From UKL13-2 sp044229235 (GTDB lineage Bacteria > Pseudomonadota > Gammaproteobacteria > Burkholderiales > Usitatibacteraceae), in NCBI GenBank assembly GCA_044229235.1, contig JBGATH010000022.1, positions 1 to 64,000 of the forward strand: 64,000 bases of DNA. The letters are read 5' to 3'. The notes beneath the pieces are model-generated. The model saw nothing but the letters and a program-made list of their open reading frames with translations. It had not been told where the DNA came from and ran no database searches. Position 1 is the stretch's first letter; each line of letters starts with the position of its first letter. Shown here piece after piece: positions 57,800 through 64,000 of this stretch. A program made the position numbers and the translations under genes.

Positions 57800-57814
57800 T
57801 GTGGCGTTGCCACA
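57800..57814. promoter_or_regulatory. Perfect inverted repeat in the only wide gap of the operon
   Basis: TGTGGC-GTT-GCCACA is a 15-bp perfect inverted repeat just upstream of murQ. TACCGGCATGGTA (57832-57844), with inverted GGTA half-sites, lies nearby. No strong promoter hexamers were seen. It may be an internal operator or an RNA hairpin. Confidence 0.35.
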
Positions 57815-57899
57815 CAGCGATCGCGGATGGATACCGGCATGGTAGCAGTGCGTCCATGCCCGGAGGCGCGACAAAAGTTGCGTTGTGGTTCATGGACGG

Positions 57900-58946
57900 C
57901 TAGCGGGTTCGCGTTACCTTGGCGAGGTGGCGTGGATGATCCGGGTCGAAACCGCGCGCGCGCGCCAGTGCTTCCACCATCGGATAGAAACTCTGGATGC
58001 AGGCAATCGGATCGAGCTCAAGGCTGGACGACTCGATGATGGGCAGCAGGCATCCCGGCGTGCCGGCGGGCGCGGCCAGCAAAACCAGCGCACCGCGCGC
58101 GCGCATCTCCTCGGCCATCGTCAGCAACCCCGCCTGCGCCGGCCCGCGCGGCGCGAGCACCAGCAAGGGGTAGCCACGGTCGATCAGCGCCATCGGCCCG
58201 TGCTTCACTTCGGCGCCGGAAAATGCTTCCGCCTGGATGGCGCAGGTCTCCTTGAATTTCAGGGCGGCTTCCATGGCCACCGCGAGGCCGGTACCGCGCC
58301 CGATCACAAACATCTGCTCGATATCCACCAGTGCGTCCACCGCCGCCGACCAGTCGGTGTCGGCCGCGCGCTGCAACACCGCCGGCAGCTCGCACAGCGC
58401 CGCGGCCAGCTCGGCATCGCGCTGCCACGCCTCCACCACGCGCACGCCGGCCACCAGCTGGCAGATGAAACTCTTGGTCGCCGCGATGCTGCGTTCCGCC
58501 CCGGCGTGCAGGGGAAATACCCATTGCGACGCCTCGGCCAGCGGCGACGCCGACTCGTTGACGAAGGCTGCCGTGGTCGCGCCGCCGGCCGAGAAATATT
58601 TCATCGGTGCCACCAGGTCGGGACTTTGGCCCGACTGCGAAAATGCCAGCGCCAGCAAGCCGCGCCGCTCGATCTGCGACTGATACAGCGTTACCAGCGA
58701 CATCGGCAGCGAGGTAACCAGCTTGCCGAGGCGGGCCATGATGAGATACGACATGAAATGCGCCGCGTGGTCCGAGCTGCCGCGCGCGACCGTGAGGATC
58801 GAGGTGGGGGAATGCTCGCGCAACGTGGCGCCGAAGCGCGCGTATCGCTCGATGTCGGCATCAAGCTGCCGCGCGACGGCGGCCGGTGCCCCGCGGGCTT
58901 CCTCGAGCATGCGTGTGTGATGCGCGCGGCCCTCAGGCGAGTTCAA
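57900..58946 (-). CDS. SIS-domain glucosamine-6-phosphate deaminase (NagB-II type)
   Basis: The 348-residue protein has two SIS domains (ILTVARGSSDHAAHFMSYL with LAFSQSGQSPD; MFVIGRGTGLAVAMEAALKFKE) and EAFSGAEVKHGPMAL. This resembles the isomerase half of GlmS without its glutaminase half. Such stand-alone proteins act as GlcN-6-P deaminase in organisms lacking NagB, giving fructose-6-P and ammonia. The start overlaps nagA by 14 bp. Confidence 0.88.
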   Translation of the reverse strand: MNSPEGRAHHTRMLEEARGAPAAVARQLDADIERYARFGATLREHSPTSILTVARGSSDHAAHFMSYLIMARLGKLVTSLPMSLVTLYQSQIERRGLLALAFSQSGQSPDLVAPMKYFSAGGATTAAFVNESASPLAEASQWVFPLHAGAERSIAATKSFICQLVAGVRVVEAWQRDAELAAALCELPAVLQRAADTDWSAAVDALVDIEQMFVIGRGTGLAVAMEAALKFKETCAIQAEAFSGAEVKHGPMALIDRGYPLLVLAPRGPAQAGLLTMAEEMRARGALVLLAAPAGTPGCLLPIIESSSLELDPIACIQSFYPMVEALARARGFDPDHPRHLAKVTRTR

Positions 58947-60078
58947 TGCGTCGGCCCTCCGCCACCACCTGCTGCAGCTTCAAGTCGCGATCCATCACCA
59001 CCAGGTCCGCCCACGCGCCTGCCGCGATGCGACCACGCGCGGATTCGCCGAGATAGTCGGCGGCATTGGTGGAAACGCGCCTGGACGCATCGGCCAGATC
59101 CAGCCCGACTTCGTTCACCAGGTTGCGCAGCGCCTGGTCCATCGTCAGCGTGGAGCCGGCCAGCGTGCCGTCCGCGAGCCGCACGCCGCCCAGGCACTTG
59201 GTCACCGTATGGCGCCCCAGCCGGTATTCGCCGTCGGGCATGCCCGCCGCCGCGGTCGAATCGGTCACGCAAAACAGGCGTGGAATGGCCCGCAGCGCCA
59301 CGCGGATCGCGCCCGGATGCACATGCAGCAGGTCGGGAATGATCTCGGCGAATTCGGCGTGCGCCAGCGCCGCGCCGACCATGCCGGGCTTGCGGTGGTG
59401 GATACCGGTCATGGCGTTGAACAGGTGCGTGAAACCGCGCGCTCCCTTGCCCAGTGCGGCCACGCCTTCTTCATACCCGCCGAGGCTATGGCCAATCTGC
59501 ACGATGTGCCCGGCGGCCACCAGCCGCTCGATAACGTCAAAGTTGCCGGGCATTTCCGGTGCCAGCGTAATCAGCCGGATTGGCGCCATGCGATGCAGCC
59601 GCGCCAGTTCCTGCAGATCGGTGGTACGCGCAAAATCCGGTTGCGCGCCGAGCTTGCCGGGGTTGATGTAAGGGCCTTCGAGGTGCACGCCCAGCACGCG
59701 CGCGGCATCGGGCCACCTGGTGCGGCAGGATTCGGCCAGCGCACTGAACGCCCGGTCGAGGTCACTGGGCGGCGCGGTCATGGTGGTGGCCAGCAGGGCC
59801 GTGGTGCCGTGTCGCGCGTGCAACGCCGCCACTTTTTGCACGGCGCCATTGCCTTCCATGATGTCGGCGCCGCCGCCGCCATGCACATGCAGGTCGATGA
59901 AGCCGGGCAGGATGATCGGCAGTCCATGGTCGCGCACCGCAGCGGCCGCGATGGTGGTGCCCTCAATGCCCGCGATGCGGCAGTCCTCACCGATTCGGAC
60001 ACGGCCCTCCACAAAGCCCTGCGTGGTGAGCACGACACCGTCGACGCTGCGCGGCAAATCGGCGGCGCGACTAGACAC
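58933..60078 (-). CDS. nagA: N-acetylglucosamine-6-phosphate deacetylase
   Basis: The 381-residue amidohydrolase has PGFIDLHVHGGGGADIMEG, the metal Glu in GVHLEGPYINPGKLGA, and His residues in IGHSLGGYEEGV and GFTHLFNAMTG. The catalytic Asp is in FCVTDSTAAAGMPDG. It converts GlcNAc-6-P to GlcN-6-P and acetate. It overlaps the regulator gene by 8 bp and the isomerase by 14 bp, indicating tight co-translation. Confidence 0.95.
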   Translation of the reverse strand: MSSRAADLPRSVDGVVLTTQGFVEGRVRIGEDCRIAGIEGTTIAAAAVRDHGLPIILPGFIDLHVHGGGGADIMEGNGAVQKVAALHARHGTTALLATTMTAPPSDLDRAFSALAESCRTRWPDAARVLGVHLEGPYINPGKLGAQPDFARTTDLQELARLHRMAPIRLITLAPEMPGNFDVIERLVAAGHIVQIGHSLGGYEEGVAALGKGARGFTHLFNAMTGIHHRKPGMVGAALAHAEFAEIIPDLLHVHPGAIRVALRAIPRLFCVTDSTAAAGMPDGEYRLGRHTVTKCLGGVRLADGTLAGSTLTMDQALRNLVNEVGLDLADASRRVSTNAADYLGESARGRIAAGAWADLVVMDRDLKLQQVVAEGRRIELA

Positions 60079-60832
60079 GTCGCATCTCGGCCACGAAATC
60101 GTAATAGTCGCTGTGGCAGTAGGAGTGCGTCATTTCGACCGGCTGCCCGGACTCGAGGTAGCCGATGCGGGTGATGAACAGCAGGGCCTGGCCCACCGGC
60201 ACGCCCATGCGCTCGGCCAGCTTGGGCTGTGCATTGAGCGCGCGAATGTGCTGCAACGCGCGCACCGGGGCACTGCCGCTGCGGGCAAGGTACTCGTAGA
60301 GCGAGCCCTCCACTTTTTGCGGCGCGGCCAGCAGCGCCTGCGGAACGGCGGTGACCTCGTAGGCCATCACCACGTTGTCGGCGAGGCGCAGGCGTTCAAG
60401 CCGGGCCACGCGCGAGTTCGGGGACAGCGACAGGCTCAATTGCTCCTCGGGGGTGGCCGCGGCGACCACCCGCACCAGCCAGCGCGAACTTGGCGAATAG
60501 CCGCGCCGCGACAGCTCTTCCGAGAAACTGGTGAGTCGTGAAAGCGGCTGCTCGATATGCGGAACAATGTAATTGCCGGAACCGCGGCGGCGCTCGATCA
60601 GCCCCTGCTCGACCAACTGGTCGATGGCCTTGCGCGCGGTCACGCGCGAGACGCCGGCCTTCTCTGACAGCAAACGCTCCGAAGGCAAGGCTTCACGCGC
60701 CTGGAAATTACCCTCGCGAATCGAATCCGCAAGCCGCCGCGCCAGTTGCAGGTATAGCGGTGAACTGTCGCGCGGATCCGGCCTGAAGGCGGCGATGTTG
60801 TTCTTCTTGGTAACCCGCTTCGGGCGCTCCAT
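60071..60832 (-). CDS. GntR/HutC-family regulator of the amino-sugar operon (NagR/NagQ-like)
   Basis: From ATG 60832 the protein has 253 residues. The N-terminal winged helix is DSSPLYLQLARRLADSIREG and LPSERLLSEKAGVSRVTARK, and the C-terminal UTRA domain includes FITRIGYLESGQPVEMTHSY. Homologues (YvoA/NagR, DasR) bind GlcN-6-P or GlcNAc-6-P and repress nag genes. The longer frame to 60895 runs through the predicted promoter and is rejected. It is the first gene of the long array. Confidence 0.9.
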   Translation of the reverse strand: MERPKRVTKKNNIAAFRPDPRDSSPLYLQLARRLADSIREGNFQAREALPSERLLSEKAGVSRVTARKAIDQLVEQGLIERRRGSGNYIVPHIEQPLSRLTSFSEELSRRGYSPSSRWLVRVVAAATPEEQLSLSLSPNSRVARLERLRLADNVVMAYEVTAVPQALLAAPQKVEGSLYEYLARSGSAPVRALQHIRALNAQPKLAERMGVPVGQALLFITRIGYLESGQPVEMTHSYCHSDYYDFVAEMRRV

Positions 60833-60862
60833 GGCGGTCCGGAAATGACATAATGACAATAG

Positions 60863-60895
60863 TACCAATTTAATACCAAATCCCGGCAGCGTCAA
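60863..60895 (-). promoter_or_regulatory. Operon promoter with TTGGTA direct-repeat operator
   Basis: On the minus strand TTGACG (60890-60895), a 17-bp spacer and TAAATT (60867-60872) form the likely promoter. TTGGTA occurs twice in direct orientation (60874-60879 and 60863-60868), 11 bp apart, covering the -10. The ~270-bp gap to the divergent binding-protein gene also has one isolated TTGGTA (61027-61032) and the direct repeat AATGACAT-AATGACA. Confidence 0.6.
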
Positions 60896-61108
60896 CCTGA
60901 GCCGCGCGTGTGACGTGCATTTTTCTCATAAAAACAGAGTTTTAAGCGATTGCCGCCGCATGCCGCGATCAAGGTGGTTACAGTCCACTTTGGGTGCCTG
61001 CAGGGCAGTCGCTGCAAGCGCCACAATTGGTAGACTGCACTGGATTCGTTCGTTGCACCGGCCTGACAGGGTGGCCGGTACCGTCAAGAAATCAAGCTGG
61101 AGGAATGC

Positions 61109-62692
61109 ATGAAAATCCGCGCGTTGCTGTTTTGCCTGGTCGTGTCGCTGATCCTGCCTGCCGAGGCGTCCGCAAAGACTTTCCGCTGGACATCCAAGAG
61201 CGATACCACCACGCTCGACCCGCACGGCAACGATGAGGGGTTCACCAACGCGATCAACATGCTGGTTTACGAGCGCCTGATACAACCCGGCAAGGACATG
61301 TCGCTCACGCCCTGGCTGGCTACCAGCTGGAAGGCCGTCAGCCCCACCAAGCGCCTGGTGACCCTGCGCAAGGGCGTGAAGTTTCAGGATGGCACGCCAT
61401 TCACCGCCGACGATGTGGTGTTCTCGTTTGAACGCGCCATGCGCACCAAGCAGTTCAAGACCTACGCCGCGCTGGCAGGCAAGGCGCGCAAGGTCGACGA
61501 ACTGACCGTGGAATTTGTTACCGATTCCCCCACACCCACCGCGGTCAGCGCGCTCACGCAAGTACCGATCATGAGCAAGGCGTGGTGCGAGAAGAACAAG
61601 TCAGTGGAAGCACATGACCTGACCAACAAAGACACGCCCTACGCTTCGCGCAACGCCATGGGCACCGGTCCGTTCAAGCTGGTGTCGTTTGAACCGGGCG
61701 TGAAAATGCTTCACACCAGGAATCCGACCTGGTGGGGTCTTGCCGAGAAACGTTTTGAGGGCAATATCGAAACGCTTGAATACCGGCCGATTACCGCGGA
61801 TGCCACACGCATGGCAGCATTGAAGTCGGGCGAAGTCGACCTGGTGCTGGACCCCAGCCCGCAGGACATCAGCCGTCTCAAGGAAGACCGCGACCTCAAG
61901 GTATGGGAAGGCGATGAGTACCGCATCATCTCCATCGCCCTCGACCAGGCCCGCGACGAGCTTCTGTATGCCGACGTGAAAGGCAAGAACCCGTTCAAGG
62001 ACCGGCGCGTGCGCCAGGCGATGTACCAGGCCATCGACGCCAATGCCATCAAGGCGCAGGTGATGCGCGGCCTGGCTACGCCGACCGGAATTCTCACGCC
62101 GAATCCCAAGGGGGAAGGCATCCCGGCGGCGCTGGACAAGCGCCTGCCGTACAACACGGATGCCGCGAAAAAGCTGCTGGCCGAGGCGGGTTACCCGAAT
62201 GGCTTCGGATTCACGCTGCATTGTCCCAATGACCGCTACATCAATGACGAAAAGATCTGCGTTGCGCTGGCCGGCATGTGGGCACGCATCGGCCTGAACG
62301 TGAAGGTTGATGCCATGCCGAAGGCCCAGTACTTCGGGCGCACCCCGAAGAAGGAATTCAGCGCCTGCCTCCAGGGCTGGGGCGACATCAATCTCGATGC
62401 CATGTTCACCCTGAAGCCGCTTTACCACAGCGCGAACGACAAGGGCTACGGCGACACCAACTACGGCAACCTCAAGAATGCCGAACTCGACGAACTCATC
62501 GAAAAAGCCGAAACCGAAATGGACACCGCCAAGCGCCAGACGCTGATCAACAAGGCCGTCGAATTGCTGCAACGCGAGGTGCTGGCGATCCCGCTGCACC
62601 GCCAGGTCATCCCTTGGGTGTCACGCGCCAATGTCTCGCTGGTTCATCGGCCGGACAACAAGTTCGCGCCGCTGTGGATCACCATCAAGTAG
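61109..62692 (+). CDS. ABC transporter peptide-binding protein (family 5, DppA/OppA/MppA-like)
   Basis: The start has GGAGGA 5 bp upstream. The 527-residue protein has a signal peptide (LFCLVVSLILPAEASA) and family-5 motifs (LVTLRKGVKFQDGTPFTADDVVFSFERA, GTGPFKLVSF, VRQAMYQAIDANAI). It binds peptides in the periplasm. No permease or ATPase genes are near, so it would use a transporter encoded elsewhere, as E. coli MppA does for murein tripeptide. It is divergent from the amino-sugar operon. Confidence 0.9.
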   Translation: MKIRALLFCLVVSLILPAEASAKTFRWTSKSDTTTLDPHGNDEGFTNAINMLVYERLIQPGKDMSLTPWLATSWKAVSPTKRLVTLRKGVKFQDGTPFTADDVVFSFERAMRTKQFKTYAALAGKARKVDELTVEFVTDSPTPTAVSALTQVPIMSKAWCEKNKSVEAHDLTNKDTPYASRNAMGTGPFKLVSFEPGVKMLHTRNPTWWGLAEKRFEGNIETLEYRPITADATRMAALKSGEVDLVLDPSPQDISRLKEDRDLKVWEGDEYRIISIALDQARDELLYADVKGKNPFKDRRVRQAMYQAIDANAIKAQVMRGLATPTGILTPNPKGEGIPAALDKRLPYNTDAAKKLLAEAGYPNGFGFTLHCPNDRYINDEKICVALAGMWARIGLNVKVDAMPKAQYFGRTPKKEFSACLQGWGDINLDAMFTLKPLYHSANDKGYGDTNYGNLKNAELDELIEKAETEMDTAKRQTLINKAVELLQREVLAIPLHRQVIPWVSRANVSLVHRPDNKFAPLWITIK

Positions 62693-62721
62693 CCCGCTGA
62701 CAACCTGAAAACGGCCCGTTC

Positions 62722-63960
62722 ATGACACTCACTTACATCTGGACGGGCTTCTTCATCGTCGGCTTTCTTGCGGCACTGGCGCAGTGTCTGTTCGCCGGCG
62801 ATACCGAAGTCTTCAAGCGCATCATCGATGGCACCTTCGAATCGGCCCGCGTCGGCGTGATGGAGATCGCCCTGCCGCTGGCCGGCGTGATGACACTTTG
62901 GCTGGGAATCCTCAGCATCGGCGAGAAAGCCGGCGCCATCAACTTCATCGCCAAGATCATCGGCCCGTTCTTTTCGCGCATTTTTCCCGGTGTACCGAAA
63001 GACCATCCCGCGACCGGCCACATGGTGATGAATTTCTCGGCCAACTTTCTCGGCCTCGACAATGCCGCCACCCCTTTTGGCCTCAAGGCCATGGCCAGCC
63101 TGCAGGAGCTCAACCCGAGCAAGGATGAAGCCACCAACGCGCAGATCATGTTCCTGGTGCTGCATGCGTCCGGCCTCACCCTGATTCCGCTGGCAGTGAT
63201 GGCGCAGCGCGCGGTGCTGGGCGCGCAGGACCCCTCCGACATCTTCATCCCCTGCATGATCGCCACCTACGTGGCGACGGTGGTCGGACTCGTGGCGGTA
63301 GCCATCAAGCAGCGCATCAATCTGTTCGATCGCGTCATCATGGGCTGGCTGGGCGGAATTACCCTGGCCATCGTCGCCATGGTCTGGTACCTGAGCACAC
63401 AACTCACCAAGGCCGAAATCACGCTGGTATCGAAACTCGTCAGCAACCTGTTGCTGCTGTCGATCATCATCGTCTTTATCGTCGGCGGATTGCGCAAAGG
63501 GGTGAATGTCTACGAGGCGTTCATCGAAGGCGCCAAGGGCGGCATCGAGACCTCGATCAAGATCATCCCCTATCTCGTCGGCATGCTCGTCGCCATCAGC
63601 GTGCTGCGCAACTCGGGCGTGCTTGGCTACATCGTCAGCGGCTTCACCTGGGTGTTCACGCAGATGGGCCTCAACACCGACTTCACGCCGGCGCTGCCCA
63701 CAGCGCTCATGAAGCCGATCAGCGGCAGCGGCGCGCGGGCGATGATGATCGATGCCATGAAAACGTTCGGCGTCGACTCTTTTGTCGGGCGGCTTGCGTG
63801 CATTTTCCAGGGCTCAGCCGACACCACGTTTTACATCGTGGCGCTGTACTTCGGTTCGGTCGGCATCAGCAAGACGCGCTACGCCATCACCTACGGACTC
63901 ATTGCCGAATTCGCCGGCGTCATTGCCGCTGTCTGGGTGGCGTACCTGTTCTTTCACTGA
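62722..63960 (+). CDS. SpmA-SpmB fusion, nucleoside-recognition (Gate) domain membrane protein
   Basis: The 412-residue membrane protein has two homologous parts. Residues about 1-200 resemble SpmA (ESARVGVMEIALPLAGVMTLWLG, NFSANFLGLDNAATPFGLKAM). Residues about 235-412 resemble SpmB (EAFIEGAKGGIETSIKIIPYLVGML, SGSGARAMMIDAMKTFG, IFQGSADTTFYIVALYFG). In Bacillus, spmA and spmB form an operon with dacB and affect the spore cortex. Here no sporulation exists, so transport linked to wall fragments is a reasonable inference. It follows the binding-protein gene by 29 bp. Confidence 0.85.
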   Translation: MTLTYIWTGFFIVGFLAALAQCLFAGDTEVFKRIIDGTFESARVGVMEIALPLAGVMTLWLGILSIGEKAGAINFIAKIIGPFFSRIFPGVPKDHPATGHMVMNFSANFLGLDNAATPFGLKAMASLQELNPSKDEATNAQIMFLVLHASGLTLIPLAVMAQRAVLGAQDPSDIFIPCMIATYVATVVGLVAVAIKQRINLFDRVIMGWLGGITLAIVAMVWYLSTQLTKAEITLVSKLVSNLLLLSIIIVFIVGGLRKGVNVYEAFIEGAKGGIETSIKIIPYLVGMLVAISVLRNSGVLGYIVSGFTWVFTQMGLNTDFTPALPTALMKPISGSGARAMMIDAMKTFGVDSFVGRLACIFQGSADTTFYIVALYFGSVGISKTRYAITYGLIAEFAGVIAAVWVAYLFFH

Positions 63961-64000
63961 GTCGCGCACCGCGCGGATGCGGCACATTCAACGCCGGAAT

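Noticed and set aside
61027..61045. Second GntR operator in front of the peptide-binding protein gene
   Set aside because: Only one TTGGTA half-site is present; the expected partner 11 bp away reads CACTGG. It is recorded only as weak support.
62722..63960. Evidence of sporulation from spore maturation proteins
   Set aside because: SpmA/SpmB homologues occur in many non-sporulating bacteria, and no other sporulation gene is present.

Overview
The window looks like chromosomal DNA from a GC-rich, non-sporulating proteobacterium, most likely a betaproteobacterium. The clues are an RND efflux operon with a TetR repressor, a three-subunit 2-oxoacid oxidoreductase of the Azoarcus/Thauera type, and an amino-sugar operon like those of xanthomonads and burkholderias. 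This placement is inferred from gene content, not from a phylogeny.

Layout. 0-7 kb: the tail of an IS30-family transposase, two nucleotide-sugar genes (UDP-glucuronate 4-epimerase and a TviB-type dehydrogenase), a PhoD-like phosphatase, lexA with an SOS box touching its start codon, and thymidine kinase. 7-14 kb: an AcrAB/OprM-type efflux operon divergent from its TetR-type regulator, with a palindromic operator between them. 14-18.3 kb: a glutathione transferase, the ABC-F ATPase Uup, an MFS transporter and tRNA-Arg(CCT). 18.3-28.5 kb: an accessory segment with a DUF3857/transglutaminase protein, a secreted 1721-residue Rhs protein with a candidate immunity gene, a RAYT (Y1/HUH) transposase element and a displaced second Rhs C-terminal cassette with its own small downstream gene. 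A decayed copy of the tRNA-Arg 3' half may mark the far end. 28.5-41 kb: a pilin, a CBS-domain protein, the oxidoreductase operon (flavoprotein, alpha, beta), an HD-domain protein, a lytic transglycosylase and a 1308-residue hybrid histidine kinase.

41-64 kb is the highlight: an apparent peptidoglycan-scavenging region. A TonB-dependent receptor, PBP4-type DacB, Tat-exported LD-carboxypeptidase, AmiD-like amidase lipoprotein and DigH-like glycan hydrolase lipoprotein would bind and dismantle wall fragments outside the inner membrane. An AmpG-like permease, a BadF-family amino-sugar kinase, MurQ, NagA, a NagB-II-type SIS isomerase and a DdpX dipeptidase would complete catabolism inside. Eleven genes run in one tight minus-strand array headed by a GntR/HutC-family regulator. 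The same unusual direct repeat (TTGGTA-like half-sites 11 bp apart) lies over the promoter of that regulator and between the -35 and -10 of the TonB receptor promoter, which suggests one regulon.

Seven copies of a ~67-bp imperfect palindrome (REP-like) are scattered through the window. One is interrupted at the IS30 end, one is inside the amino-sugar operon, and one supplies the N-terminal codons of the pilin reading frame. No CRISPR array, rRNA or integrase was seen.
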